Shown in pieces: positions 1 to 9,103 of a DNA stretch of 64,000 nucleotides. Origin of the DNA: Bacillota bacterium (GTDB lineage Bacteria; Bacillota; Clostridia; Acetivibrionales; JAEZXR01); assembly GCA_023419605.1 (NCBI GenBank), contig JAEZXR010000053.1, forward strand, positions 24,826-88,825, given 5' to 3'. The notes beneath the pieces are model-generated. The model did not search any database. It was given only the letters and a program-made list of their open reading frames with translations, and was not told where the DNA came from. The translations under genes and the position numbers were made by a program. Position 1 is the first letter of the stretch. Each line of letters begins with the position of its first letter.

Positions 1-324
1 ACTTTGCAGCAGTAAAAGATTTGACTTCCGGATCATTCTGGTTCCCCTTGCGATCAGTACATAGATCACGCAGGCCGTTATTACCACATAGAAACATCCT
101 TTAAATATTTGGAGCTTTTGAAGCAGTTGTTTATCTCTTACGGCCATATCCAAAATCCTGTCTGAAAATATGACCCACAGTGCGCCGAAAACTATATAGG
201 CAGCTGTAATTTTTATTGGAATAAGCTCCTCGGTTGAACTCTTTTTTGTTATATTCCCATATATAGGGTCATTTACCGTATCTGCAGTTTCCAAATTTTT
301 TGTCTTTTTCTTTCGTACAGGCAT
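1..324 (-). CDS. Membrane sensor protein, N-terminal part (partial)
   Basis: Open reading frame running off the left edge; 108 codons are visible from the ATG at 324, preceded by GGGAGG with a spacing of 4-5 bases. After a basic, polar start of about 45 residues there is a hydrophobic segment (AAYIVFGALWVIFSD, about 47-61), a short charged loop, and a second hydrophobic segment (CFYVVITACVIYVLIA, about 79-94). This two-helix pattern with a GALW..FSD motif is typical of the N-terminal anchor of PAS-containing histidine kinases and diguanylate cyclases. No signalling domain lies inside the window, so the output type is unknown. Transcribed divergently from mtnP. Confidence 0.6.
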   Translation of the reverse strand, partial: MPVRKKKTKNLETADTVNDPIYGNITKKSSTEELIPIKITAAYIVFGALWVIFSDRILDMAVRDKQLLQKLQIFKGCFYVVITACVIYVLIARGTRMIRKSNLLLLQS

Positions 325-429
325 GCTTCACCTCCCAACCCTCTTGCTAAACATATTTTTCAATTCGTAAATTATAACATAGAATTAGTAATATTTACAT
401 ATGTATGCTTTTATTGCTTAAAATAATAT

Positions 430-457
430 TTGAAACTTACCCTTTTTATTATATAAT
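430..457 (+). promoter_or_regulatory. Sigma-A type promoter of mtnP-mtnA
   Basis: TTGAAA and TATAAT separated by 16 bases, about 50 bases upstream of the mtnP start. Seen in sequence; function inferred. Confidence 0.55.
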
Positions 458-504
458 GAAACATATACCATTTTCATACAATAATTACCATTCAGGAGGA
501 TATT

Positions 505-1290
505 ATGGACCTAAAAGCAGATATAGGTGTTCTCGGCGGTTCAGGATTTTATTCCTTTTTAGATAGCGTAGAAGAACACGAAATCGAAACCCCTTATGGA
601 AAACCCAGCGACAAAATAGCCCTTGCTACATATGAAGGCAAAAGAATTGCCTTTCTACCACGCCACGGAAAAGACCATCGATTCCCTCCACACCGCATCC
701 CTTTCAAGGCCAATTTGTATGCCTTCAAACAACTGGGCGTTAAGAAAATCATCGCACCAACAGCATCAGGAAGTTTGCAGCCCCATATCAAACCTGGCGA
801 TTTCGTAGTTTGCGATCAGTTCGTGGATAGAACCTGGGGACGCGCTGATACGTATTTTGAAGGTCCGGAAGTGAAGCATGTAAGCCCTGCCCATCCCTAC
901 TGCTCCGACCTTAGAAAAATAGCTATTGAGGCAGGGAAAGAACTGGGCATTACCGTTCATGAAACGGGAACGGTGGTGGTCATTCAAGGGCCTCGCTTTT
1001 CTACCGTTTCAGAAAGCCGCTGGTTTAGTAAAATGGGCTGGGAGGTTATCAACATGACCCAATATCCCGAGTGCTACCTCGCCAGAGAACTGGGAATTTG
1101 CTATACAAACATAGCATTAATTACCGACTTTGATGCAGGACTGGAAGGCCGTGATGATATCCCTCCGGTTACTGAAGAAGCAGTATATAAGGTTTTCAAA
1201 GAAAATAATGAAAAAGTGAAGAGCTTGCTTTTTGAAATTATCAAAAAGGTGAATGTAGAATCTATAAGCTGCAGCTGCGGCGGAGTGTAA
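505..1290 (+). CDS. mtnP: S-methyl-5'-thioadenosine phosphorylase
   Basis: Cytosolic purine nucleoside phosphorylase family enzyme that cleaves methylthioadenosine (the by-product of polyamine synthesis) to adenine and methylthioribose-1-phosphate. The 261-residue length is normal. Visible motifs: the phosphate-binding GGSGFY at 11-16, LPRHG at 51-55, the NMTQYPE block in the C-terminal half and TDFD, the two-Asp motif that marks adenine-type (MTAP) rather than guanine-type enzymes. Start ATG has AGGAGG 8 bases upstream. The next gene, mtnA, follows after 12 bases and takes the product, so the two form a small operon. Confidence 0.93.
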   Translation: MDLKADIGVLGGSGFYSFLDSVEEHEIETPYGKPSDKIALATYEGKRIAFLPRHGKDHRFPPHRIPFKANLYAFKQLGVKKIIAPTASGSLQPHIKPGDFVVCDQFVDRTWGRADTYFEGPEVKHVSPAHPYCSDLRKIAIEAGKELGITVHETGTVVVIQGPRFSTVSESRWFSKMGWEVINMTQYPECYLARELGICYTNIALITDFDAGLEGRDDIPPVTEEAVYKVFKENNEKVKSLLFEIIKKVNVESISCSCGGV

Positions 1291-1302
1291 GGAGATGTAA
1301 GG

Positions 1303-2331
1303 ATGAGACCGTTGGAGTACAAAGATGGAGTTTTGAAGCTGATCGATCAGACAAAGCTTCCTACCGAACATATGACTATTGATTGTAAAACCTATGAAGA
1401 CGTCGCCAAAGCCATCGTCGACATGATCGTACGTGGAGCTCCCGCAATCGGAGTATCTGCTGCATACGGCATCGTCATTGGAGCTATGGCGGTAGAAACA
1501 GAATCAAAGGATGAATTCTTTTCCAAACTGGAGAGAGTTTGTGATGTACTAAAGCAAACCCGTCCCACGGCAGTCAATCTTTTTTGGGCAGTGGACCGGA
1601 TTTATAAAAAAGCTGACCAAAACAGGGACAAGTCCATTGAAGATATTAAGGATATCATTATGAAGGAAGCCATGAAGATGGACCTGGAAGACGTAGAAGC
1701 CAACAAAGCAATCGGAACCCATGGAGCTGCACTGATCAGGGATAACTTCACCGTATTGACCCATTGCAATGCAGGGACCCTGGCGACCTGTGATTATGGT
1801 ACAGCTCTGGGTGTCATACGAATCGCCCATGAGCAGGGTAAGAATATCAGGGTTTTTGCCGATGAAACCCGTCCTTACCTTCAAGGTGCCCGCCTAACTG
1901 CCTGGGAGCTTCAGCAGGATGGAATCCCCGTTACCTTAATCTGTGATAATATGGCGGGTCATTTCATGAAACTGGGAAAAATCGATTGTGCCGTCGTAGG
2001 AGCGGACCGTATCGCACTCAACGGAGACACTGCCAACAAGATCGGTACATACTCTGTTGCCGTGCTTGCAAAAGAAAACAATATTCCTTTTTACGTAGCG
2101 GCGCCCACATCTACCATCGATTTTGAAATGAAGACCGGTGCGAGTATTCCCATCGAGGAAAGAAAAGCAGAAGAAGTTACTCATATTAAGGGAATCCGGA
2201 TTGCACCGGAAGGTATTGATGTAATGAATCCTGCCTTTGATGTGACTCCAGCCAGGTATATTACTGCCATCATTACTGAAAAGGGCGTCGTTTACCCACC
2301 CTTTGAAGAGAACATTAAAAAACTGAAATAA
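1303..2331 (+). CDS. mtnA: Methylthioribose-1-phosphate isomerase
   Basis: Isomerises methylthioribose-1-phosphate to methylthioribulose-1-phosphate. The protein has 342 residues and belongs to the eIF2B-alpha-like family. Diagnostic blocks are RGAPAIGVSAAYG (44-56), HCNAGTLAT with the catalytic Cys at 155, and GADRIALNGDTANKIGTY with the catalytic Asp at 235, matching the Cys/Asp pair known in the Bacillus enzyme. It has a GGAGATG ribosome site and sits 12 bases behind mtnP. A terminator follows immediately, and no mtnK, mtnBCD or aldolase gene follows, so the fate of the product is not encoded here. Confidence 0.94.
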   Translation: MRPLEYKDGVLKLIDQTKLPTEHMTIDCKTYEDVAKAIVDMIVRGAPAIGVSAAYGIVIGAMAVETESKDEFFSKLERVCDVLKQTRPTAVNLFWAVDRIYKKADQNRDKSIEDIKDIIMKEAMKMDLEDVEANKAIGTHGAALIRDNFTVLTHCNAGTLATCDYGTALGVIRIAHEQGKNIRVFADETRPYLQGARLTAWELQQDGIPVTLICDNMAGHFMKLGKIDCAVVGADRIALNGDTANKIGTYSVAVLAKENNIPFYVAAPTSTIDFEMKTGASIPIEERKAEEVTHIKGIRIAPEGIDVMNPAFDVTPARYITAIITEKGVVYPPFEENIKKLK

Positions 2332-2362
2332 AAAAACCGCCTCACGGCGGTTTTTTTATTTC
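2325..2362. terminator. Bidirectional terminator, mtnA / aroB
   Basis: Perfect 17-base arms (core ACCGCC-tcac-GGCGGT flanked by A and T runs) between convergent mtnA and aroB; works in both directions by design of the sequence. Confidence 0.9.
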
Positions 2363-2364
2363 AG

Positions 2365-3444
2365 TTACATTTTTAATTCACGCAGTACGCTTTTTATCCG
2401 TCCTGCGTCATCGATAGAACACTCAACGACTTCTCCGATCCCCTTGGGGAGTATAAAGTGCAGCTTGTTATCTTTGATCTTCTTATCATAAAACATTTGC
2501 TCATAAACCCGATCGATATCCATCTCCTCATAGTGGGTAGGCAGTCCGATTTTCTTTAAAACCTCAATTACTCGAAGTACAGTTTTCTCTTCTACCATTC
2601 CATATTGTTGTGCCATTTTAAAAGCTCCTACCATACCGATGGAAACACATTCTCCATGAAGTAATTCGAAGTTGGATACACTCTCAATGGCATGACCAAT
2701 GGTATGGCCAAAATTCAGGATCGCCCGCAAGCCACTTTCCTTCTCATCCTCTTCCACTACTTTTGCCTTAATGGAACAATTGGTTTTTGCCATAAATTGC
2801 AGTACATCCGAATCAAATCTATAGATTTTTTTCACATTATAGTTTATATACTCAAAGAAATCAGCATCCATGATAATGCCATGTTTCACCACTTCCGCCA
2901 GTCCGGATTTCATTTCTCTCTCCGGAAGAGTCTTAAGCGTATTTACGTTGATATAAACGAATTTGGGTTGATAGAAAGCCCCGATGATATTCTTGCTGCC
3001 TTCAAAATCAACACCAACTTTCCCACCAACGCTGCTGTCCGCTTGAGCAAGCAATGTGGTCGGCACCTGAACAAAGTTAATCCCCCGCAGGAAGGTGGCT
3101 GCTGCAAACCCTGTAATATCACCAACAACGCCTCCTCCAAGAGCAAGCAGTGTTGATTTCCGATCCAGTTTTGCTTCAACAAGAAATTTGTAGAGCTCCC
3201 TGATAGTGTCCAGATTTTTGCTTTCCTCACCTGCTTTTATAACATATTTATGTATTTCAAAGCCCGATCCTTCCAGCACCTTTATAACACCTTCCGATTG
3301 GTGCCGGTCTACATTGGTATCGGTAACTATAACAAGCTTATTACCGATTCTGGCGCTTAAAAGGCACTTCCCAAGACTTTCGTAGTCTGCCGTTATATAA
3401 ATCGGATAGCTTCTTTCCGAAAGGTTAACATTCAACTTAATCAT
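2365..3444 (-). CDS. aroB: 3-dehydroquinate synthase
   Basis: Second step of the shikimate pathway: converts DAHP to 3-dehydroquinate using NAD+ and a divalent metal. Full length at 359 residues. Visible: GGGVVGDITGF (103-113, nucleotide binding), DSSVGGKVGVD (136-146), and the metal ligands Glu184 (LAEVVKHG), His247 (NFGHTIGHA) and His263 (LLHGE). AGAGGTG precedes the ATG. It stands alone between a terminator and a 172-bp hairpin element; other chorismate genes (aroH, aroQ, aroE) are elsewhere in the window. Confidence 0.95.
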   Translation of the reverse strand: MIKLNVNLSERSYPIYITADYESLGKCLLSARIGNKLVIVTDTNVDRHQSEGVIKVLEGSGFEIHKYVIKAGEESKNLDTIRELYKFLVEAKLDRKSTLLALGGGVVGDITGFAAATFLRGINFVQVPTTLLAQADSSVGGKVGVDFEGSKNIIGAFYQPKFVYINVNTLKTLPEREMKSGLAEVVKHGIIMDADFFEYINYNVKKIYRFDSDVLQFMAKTNCSIKAKVVEEDEKESGLRAILNFGHTIGHAIESVSNFELLHGECVSIGMVGAFKMAQQYGMVEEKTVLRVIEVLKKIGLPTHYEEMDIDRVYEQMFYDKKIKDNKLHFILPKGIGEVVECSIDDAGRIKSVLRELKM

Positions 3445-3481
3445 ACCGTTCTACACCTCTCTCATGCGATTCAGGGCCGGC

Positions 3482-3653
3482 GAAAATATAACTTCCGCTA
3501 CACAATGCAGGATGGAACTTGCTGATTCGACGCCTGCATAGCCCCAAAAGCTTTGGCTATACAAACGCCAAACCAGCAGTTGCCAGTCTTATTGTATATA
3601 GTTGCTGCATCCTGCACGGATATCGTTAAGGGCCTACCGGAAGTAATATTTTC
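3482..3653. repeat. Long inverted-repeat element, family A copy 1
   Basis: The ends pair: left GAAAATATAACTTCCGCTA against right arm (reverse complement) GAAAATATTACTTCCGGTA, 17 of 19 bases, followed inward by ATGCAGGATG / GTGCAGGATG and a small inner hairpin (TAGCC...GGCTA). It fills the aroB-ileS gap. Two other copies with the same arms occur at 22071 and 29646. Likely a non-autonomous mobile repeat or structured RNA; no coding evidence. Confidence 0.7.
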
Positions 3654-3679
3654 ACTCTCCCGCGGGTAATGGTAAAAAT

Positions 3680-3714
3680 AAAACATGAACGGGCCAAATG
3701 ACCGCTCATGTTTT
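3680..3714 (-). terminator. Terminator of ileS
   Basis: Stem AAAACATGA / TCATGTTTT with an additional CGG/CCG pairing in the loop, 38 bases past the ileS stop. Confidence 0.7.
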
Positions 3715-3751
3715 ATTCTATGCACTTCTTTCCATCAATAAACCAATTCTA

Positions 3752-6544
3752 CTATTCTACAACTGCTGCACATCGATCACAGATGGTTGGATGCGCTTCA
3801 TGCTTTCCTACGCTTTCACTATACATCCAGCAACGTTCACACTTTTCGCCGTAAGCAATAGAAACTACTGTTTTTATGCCTTTAACAGCTTCCCCTTCCA
3901 ATGCATTTTCAGGTGCATTTTCCAAATGTCCCAATTCAAAGTCGGAAATGATGAACAGCGTTAGGGCATCTTTTTCTATTCCCTTTATGAAGGAATAAGT
4001 GCCGGCATCCGCATAAACCGATACTTTTGCATTTAAGGAATGTCCGATCAGTTTACTTGCTCTCGCCAACTCCAATGCCTTTGATATATCCGTACGCAGG
4101 TCCAGTATCTTACCCCACTTTTCTTCCAATTCCGGGTCGTTGTACTTTTCATTAAGAACCGGCCACTGGTTTAGCTGAACACTTTCCGTATCATGGGAGG
4201 CTCTGTGAGGCATAAACTGCCATACTTCTTCCGTTGTATAGGCAAGAACCGGTGTCAGCATGAGTACCAGTGCTTCCAGGATTTCATACATTACAGTCTG
4301 CGCTGCTCTACGTTCCCTTGATTCCGGTTTCGAAGTATACAATCTGTCTTTTACAATATCCAGGTAGAAGTTACTCATATCCACTACACAGAAATTGTGA
4401 ATGGAATGGAACATGGTATGGAATTCATATTTGCTGTATGCTTCATTTACCTTTTTCACAAGACCATTCAGTTTTAACAGGGCCCACTTATCCAGCTCAT
4501 CCATTTCCTCATATTTTACGGAATGCACATCCGGATTAAAATCATAGATGTTTCCAAGGATGAATCTCCATGTATTTCTGATCTTCCTGTAAACCTCGGA
4601 AAGCTGCTTCAACAAGTCTTTTGAGATCTTTATATCTGTGGTGTAATCGGAAGAAGCAACCCAGAGTCTCAAAATGTCAGCCCCGTACTCCTTGATAACA
4701 TCTGCAGGGTCAATGCCATTTCCAAGGGATTTTGACATCTTCCGTTTTTCCTCGTCGATAACATAGCCGTGGGTTAACACTGTTTTATATGGCGCACTTC
4801 CTTTGGTAGCAACCGAAGTAAGCAATGAGGATTGGAACCAGCCCCTATGCTGATCACTCCCTTCCAGATAGAGATCCGCAGGCCAATGTAAGTCGTCCCT
4901 GGTTTCCAGCACGGCTACATGACTGGAACCGGAGTCAAACCAGACATCCATAATGTCGGTTTCCTTCTCGAACTCATGCCCTCCACACTCACACTTCACA
5001 CTTTCAGGAAGTATGTCCTTCGCATCATATTCATACCACGCATTGGAACCCTTCTCCATGAAAAGGTTTTTAACCGCAGTGATGGTCTCATCATTGATAA
5101 TTTCCTTACCGCAATCCTTACAATAGAAGATTGGGATTGGCACGCCCCAGATTCTCTGTCTGGAAATACACCAATCGGCTCGATCTCTTACCATACTGGT
5201 GATTCTCTCTTCGCCCCATCCAGGAATCCATTGCACATCCTTTATAGCATCAAGGGCTTCATTTCTAAAACCCTCAACGGATGCAAACCATTGTTCAGTT
5301 GCTCTGAAGATGATGGGCTCCTTGCATCTCCAGCAATGGGGGTATTGATGGTCGATTTTTTGTGAAGCCAGCAAATAATTTCCGGACTTCAACTCTTCTA
5401 TGATAGCCGCATTGGACTTCGCGTAGTATAACCCTTCAAATTTCCCTGCATCCTTGTTCAGGTATCCTTTATCATCTACCGGTACAATAACAGGAATCTT
5501 ATATTTCTGACAAACCTGGAAGTCTTCCGCACCATGGCCTGGTGCCGTATGAACGCAGCCGGTACCGGCTTCGAGAGTTATATGGTCTCCCAGAATAACT
5601 ACGGAATCCCTGTCGATAAAAGGATGTTTACAGTTTATAAACTCCAGTTCTTCTCCTTTATAACGGGTAACAATCTCATAGTTTTCGATGCCTGCCACCT
5701 TCATTACGTTCTCTACCAGCTCGGCAGCCATAACATAGTATTCTTCTCCCGCCTTAACCAAAGCATATTCAAAATCCGCATTCAAGCAGATTGCCAGGTT
5801 CCCAGGCAATGTCCATGTAGTAGTCGTCCAAATAACGAAATATACATTATCCAGGGTACCTAATACGTTCTTGATTAACCCCTTGTCTTCCCTGACCGGG
5901 AATTTTACATAGATGGATAGCGTCGTATCCTCTGCGTATTCGATTTCAGCTTCCGCCAGAGCAGTTTCACAATCCGGACACCAGTATACCGGACGCAAGC
6001 CTTTGTATATATAGCCCTTTTTCGCCATCTCACCAAAGACTTCAATCTGTTTTGCCTCGAATTCCGGAGACAGCGTAATATAAGGATGTTCCCAGTCTCC
6101 TCTGACTCCCAGTCTTTTGAAGGCTTCTCTTTGTATGTCCAGGTACTTCATTGCAAAATCCTTGCAGGCTTCTCTGAACTTTACAGGTCCTACCTCATGT
6201 CTTTTCAAGCCCAATTCCTTGATGGCACGCTGCTCGATGGGGAGACCGTGAGTATCCCATCCAGGTACGTATGGCGTATCGTAGCCATTAAGGCTGTAAT
6301 ATTTAACAACAATATCCTTAAGAATCTTGTTTAATGAGGTACCCAGATGGATCCCGCCATTTGCATAGGGAGGTCCGTCATGCAAAATAAATTTAGGCTT
6401 TCCCTCATTCTTCTTCCTTTGCTTATTATAGATATCCATGTCTTCCCATTTTTTCAGGTACTCCGGCTCTCTTTGCGGCAGGTTTGCCCTCATAGGGAAG
6501 TCAGTCTGTGGTAGATTTAATGTTTTGCTATAATCTACAGCCAT
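3752..6544 (-). CDS. ileS: Isoleucyl-tRNA synthetase
   Basis: Class I synthetase that charges tRNA-Ile. The 930 residues cover all domains: HIGH-type GIHLG (64-68), the inserted editing domain (about 195-410, with TTTTWTLPGN and HTAPGHG), KMSKS at 602-606, the anticodon-binding helical domain, and a C-terminal zinc finger with cysteines 902, 905, 922 and 925. This is the bacterial short form with the C-terminal zinc. AAGGAGG lies 8 bases before the ATG. Expression is controlled by the T-box leader directly upstream. The division cluster precedes it on the same strand. Confidence 0.97.
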   Translation of the reverse strand: MAVDYSKTLNLPQTDFPMRANLPQREPEYLKKWEDMDIYNKQRKKNEGKPKFILHDGPPYANGGIHLGTSLNKILKDIVVKYYSLNGYDTPYVPGWDTHGLPIEQRAIKELGLKRHEVGPVKFREACKDFAMKYLDIQREAFKRLGVRGDWEHPYITLSPEFEAKQIEVFGEMAKKGYIYKGLRPVYWCPDCETALAEAEIEYAEDTTLSIYVKFPVREDKGLIKNVLGTLDNVYFVIWTTTTWTLPGNLAICLNADFEYALVKAGEEYYVMAAELVENVMKVAGIENYEIVTRYKGEELEFINCKHPFIDRDSVVILGDHITLEAGTGCVHTAPGHGAEDFQVCQKYKIPVIVPVDDKGYLNKDAGKFEGLYYAKSNAAIIEELKSGNYLLASQKIDHQYPHCWRCKEPIIFRATEQWFASVEGFRNEALDAIKDVQWIPGWGEERITSMVRDRADWCISRQRIWGVPIPIFYCKDCGKEIINDETITAVKNLFMEKGSNAWYEYDAKDILPESVKCECGGHEFEKETDIMDVWFDSGSSHVAVLETRDDLHWPADLYLEGSDQHRGWFQSSLLTSVATKGSAPYKTVLTHGYVIDEEKRKMSKSLGNGIDPADVIKEYGADILRLWVASSDYTTDIKISKDLLKQLSEVYRKIRNTWRFILGNIYDFNPDVHSVKYEEMDELDKWALLKLNGLVKKVNEAYSKYEFHTMFHSIHNFCVVDMSNFYLDIVKDRLYTSKPESRERRAAQTVMYEILEALVLMLTPVLAYTTEEVWQFMPHRASHDTESVQLNQWPVLNEKYNDPELEEKWGKILDLRTDISKALELARASKLIGHSLNAKVSVYADAGTYSFIKGIEKDALTLFIISDFELGHLENAPENALEGEAVKGIKTVVSIAYGEKCERCWMYSESVGKHEAHPTICDRCAAVVE

Positions 6545-6596
6545 GTTGCATCCTCCTTGTTTTTCTATTTAACATTTAATAATTTTAAAATACATA

Positions 6597-6868
6597 CAAA
6601 AAAACCCTCTCACTCCATAAAGGGACGAGAGGGTTATGTCTCACGCGGTACCACCCAAATTATTGCTATGACTTTTCAATCCACCATTTTAAAAGCAGAA
6701 ATCATATAATCACTTCATTCTATAACGGTTTTTGCCGGCAGCTCTTACTAAGAAATTCCGTTGGGAGCGCAACTCATGGATGATTTTCAAAAGTTATTCC
6801 TGCAGAGCTTCCACCGTCCCCTGCTCTCTATAAAGCATTCCCTTTTTACTCTTTCCAATCACAGTTTT
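6597..6868 (-). promoter_or_regulatory. T-box riboswitch of ileS
   Basis: On the minus strand the T-box sequence GGTGGTACCGCG lies at 6655-6644, followed by a terminator whose arms AACCCTCTC / GAGAGGGTT end in a T run (6635-6597). The upstream part resembles stem I, with a GAAAATCATCC stretch whose ATC (6784-6782) would be the isoleucine specifier. Known logic: uncharged tRNA-Ile pairs with the specifier and T-box and blocks termination. Elements seen directly; specifier assignment inferred. Confidence 0.92.
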
Positions 6869-6894
6869 TAGATATATGAAATTTATTGTATAAA

Positions 6895-6923
6895 ATTATA
6901 CACTACAATAAGAGTAATTACAA
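6895..6923 (-). promoter_or_regulatory. Sigma-A promoter of ileS
   Basis: TTGTAA, 17 bases, TATAAT just upstream of the T-box leader and just after the divIVA stop codon. Confidence 0.8.
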
Positions 6924-6936
6924 TAGCTTTTTAGCC

Positions 6937-7401
6937 TTAAGCTCCTTCTTTTTCCTCATGGAACATTTGCTTTAAAACTTCCAGTTGGGAAAGCAGCAAG
7001 GTTTCTGATTTGGACTTGAATATGTGAAGCCTTTTTCTCATTTCCTCATACTCAAATTTTATTTTAAGCACTTCCTGGTTTGCATCACTGATTATTTTTT
7101 GAGCCTTGAGTTCAGCTTCTTTTATTATGGTTTCTGACTTTGCATACGCATTTTTCTTGATTTCTTCGCTGGTCTGCTGCGCGACAAGAAGGGTATTTTG
7201 GAGAGATTCTTCAATAGTCTTGTAGTGCTGCATACCATCATTCAGTACGGCCAGCTTGTCCTTCAGTTCAATATTTTCACGTATGTACCCATTATAATCT
7301 TCAATGACTTTATCCAATACTTCGTTTACTTCATCTTCACTATAGCCCATAAAGGTTTTCTTAAAGGATATGTTTTGCAGATCATTTGGAGTATAGTTCA
7401 T
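6937..7401 (-). CDS. divIVA: DivIVA-family septum/pole protein
   Basis: Cytoplasmic coiled-coil protein that binds curved membrane at division sites and poles. The N-terminus (YTPNDLQNISFKK, then GYSEDEVNEVLD) is the DivIVA membrane-binding motif, followed by heptad-rich coiled coil to the end (about 154 residues). The first ATG (7401) fits the family's short N-terminus; a GTG two codons upstream (7407) is also close to the GGAGG site and cannot be excluded. Last gene of the ylm-type division cluster. Confidence 0.88.
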   Translation of the reverse strand: MNYTPNDLQNISFKKTFMGYSEDEVNEVLDKVIEDYNGYIRENIELKDKLAVLNDGMQHYKTIEESLQNTLLVAQQTSEEIKKNAYAKSETIIKEAELKAQKIISDANQEVLKIKFEYEEMRKRLHIFKSKSETLLLSQLEVLKQMFHEEKEGA

Positions 7402-7417
7402 ATTCACAGCACCTCCG

Positions 7418-8215
7418 TCAAATAAGTTTTTTCAGAATGACACCGATTCTTCCTTTTCTGGTAGTTCTTCCGATTTCATCAACTGTTACTCGTCCTCTTC
7501 CCCGGACGGAAATCGTATCTCCCTCTTTAACCATTTTCGAGGCATTCGATGTTACGTCCCAGTTTAAAGATACTTTCTCTGCAGTGATATAATCCAGTAT
7601 TTTATTGCGAGACATCCCAAAGCCAGCGGCAGCCAGGCAATCCAAACGCAAGGAAGCGACTGTCGTGTTGATGATCTTGACTTCTGGATCATTGGTCTGA
7701 ATCTCATCAATATCCAATTGTTCGACTCGTACTTTGACATTACCAACCTTGGTAAGATTATATTGTATGTAATCGGCAATATCACCCAACACTACAACGC
7801 TGCAACCATCTTCTCTAACAAGAATATCTCCAATTTTCTCTCTTTTAATACCTAAACCCATTAAAGAACCGAGATAATCTCTATGAGTTAACGAGCCTCC
7901 TGCAGTAGCAGTAATATGAATCAACCGGAAGGGTCTCTCAAAGTCTTCATCCTCTTCATAGAATGACATAAAAGAGGGGCGGAAAATAACAATGTTCCTC
8001 TCTGCCCCATCATACCCACCATCAAAAACAATATCGATATCATCGTCACCTGAAAAAGCTTTTTCAACCAAACCCTTTTGATAAGGATCCAGAAAGTCAG
8101 AATATGTTACAACTTTCGCTTTTTGAGTTTTAAAAGCTCTGTCAAGTATTTTCGATACCAACAGCTTATCATCAATTTTCAAAAACCTTTTTAGTATCAG
8201 CTCTTTATCTGTCAT
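7418..8215 (-). CDS. ylmH: YlmH-like S4-domain RNA-binding protein
   Basis: 265-residue protein of the YlmH family found beside division genes in Firmicutes. The C-terminal third (about 180-260) is an S4 RNA-binding domain (SLRLDCLAAAGFGMSRNKI, then GDTISVRGRGR), preceded by the conserved KREKIGDILV and CSVVV blocks. YlmH homologues bind ribosomal RNA/50S subunits and act in ribosome rescue or quality control. It sits 16 bases before divIVA. The ribosome site is weak, so coupling to the upstream gene is possible. Confidence 0.88.
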   Translation of the reverse strand: MTDKELILKRFLKIDDKLLVSKILDRAFKTQKAKVVTYSDFLDPYQKGLVEKAFSGDDDIDIVFDGGYDGAERNIVIFRPSFMSFYEEDEDFERPFRLIHITATAGGSLTHRDYLGSLMGLGIKREKIGDILVREDGCSVVVLGDIADYIQYNLTKVGNVKVRVEQLDIDEIQTNDPEVKIINTTVASLRLDCLAAAGFGMSRNKILDYITAEKVSLNWDVTSNASKMVKEGDTISVRGRGRVTVDEIGRTTRKGRIGVILKKLI

Positions 8216-8245
8216 GTTTTATACCATAGCAATCCAAGTCAAAAT

Positions 8246-8527
8246 TTATAAGCCTCTTATCAGAAGATTCACTATAATGTTTCTTATAACTCCAATAAGT
8301 ATAAACGCTATGATAGGAGAAAAATCAATCATCATATTCCTTCCCATGGCTGACCTCTGAATCATATTCCGTATGGGTCCTAAAATCGGTTCAGTGATCT
8401 GGTACAACAGCCGTATAAATTGGTTATCCCTTGGTATGGGAATCCAGGATATGATAACCCTGGCTAATATTGCATACTCCATGATTCTGAAAAGCAAATC
8501 AACGGCTCTAATAATCGTATAGGTCAT
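8246..8527 (-). CDS. YggT/YlmG family membrane protein
   Basis: 93-residue integral membrane protein with two hydrophobic helices (about 5-30 and 65-90) and the family motif SWIPIPRDN...LLYQITEPILGPIRN between them. Members are encoded next to sepF and ylmH in many bacteria and are linked to septum or membrane organisation, but the biochemical role is unclear. GGAGG lies 6 bases before the ATG. Confidence 0.88.
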   Translation of the reverse strand: MTYTIIRAVDLLFRIMEYAILARVIISWIPIPRDNQFIRLLYQITEPILGPIRNMIQRSAMGRNMMIDFSPIIAFILIGVIRNIIVNLLIRGL

Positions 8528-8539
8528 GGTAAGCCTCCA

Positions 8540-8992
8540 TTACTTTGCCCAGGAAAAAGCTCCTCTATTTTTCAATTCTTCTTTAAAATCCCCCATAATA
8601 TCTACATTATACGGGGCAATAAGAAAAATTCCGTTTGCGACCTTCTGTATATTACCATCCAGGGCGTATACAGCGCCGCTGAGGAAATCTATCACTCTTT
8701 GAGCACTTTCTTTTTCGACGTTTTCAAGATTTATTACAACCGGTTTCTTGTTCTTTAAGTGATCACAGATATCCTGCGCATCCTCGAACTTGTCGGGCTG
8801 CATGATTACTACTTTGAACTGTGATGTAGAATGTATGTTCACAACCTTATTTTGAGGTTTTTTGTAATTCGAACTGATAAAAGCAGGCTGCTGAAGTTCT
8901 TCCTTTTGTACTTCCTGTTCTTCTAAAACCTCTTCTTCTTCCTCTGTTTCCCAACCTACAAAATTGAGCACCTTATTTATTATCTGTGCCAT
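8540..8992 (-). CDS. sepF: Cell division protein SepF
   Basis: FtsZ-binding protein that anchors the Z ring to the membrane. An N-terminal amphipathic segment (AQIINKVLNFVGW) precedes an acidic linker and the SepF domain (about 60-140: FEDAQDICDHLKNKKPVVINLENV, a dimer-forming alpha/beta fold). Start chosen at the ATG at 8992, with GGGGAGG 10 bases upstream, giving 150 residues and the usual MAxxx N-terminus; a longer frame from 9016 exists but would bury the ribosome site. Confidence 0.93.
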   Translation of the reverse strand: MAQIINKVLNFVGWETEEEEEVLEEQEVQKEELQQPAFISSNYKKPQNKVVNIHSTSQFKVVIMQPDKFEDAQDICDHLKNKKPVVINLENVEKESAQRVIDFLSGAVYALDGNIQKVANGIFLIAPYNVDIMGDFKEELKNRGAFSWAK

Positions 8993-9103
8993 TTTTGACG
9001 ACCTCCCCTTTATCATTTGTAAATTATTAAATTATAGATTCCCATAATGTATCGGTAATAACTATTTGAATCTATAGTCTTTATTATATAGTATAAAAGG
9101 TAA

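Noticed and set aside
325..504. SAM or other riboswitch upstream of mtnP
   Set aside because: No conserved S-box stems or terminator were found; only a promoter is visible.
3498..3725. 75-residue minus-strand frame between aroB and ileS
   Set aside because: Lies inside the inverted-repeat element and the ileS terminator, has no ribosome site, and shows no family resemblance.
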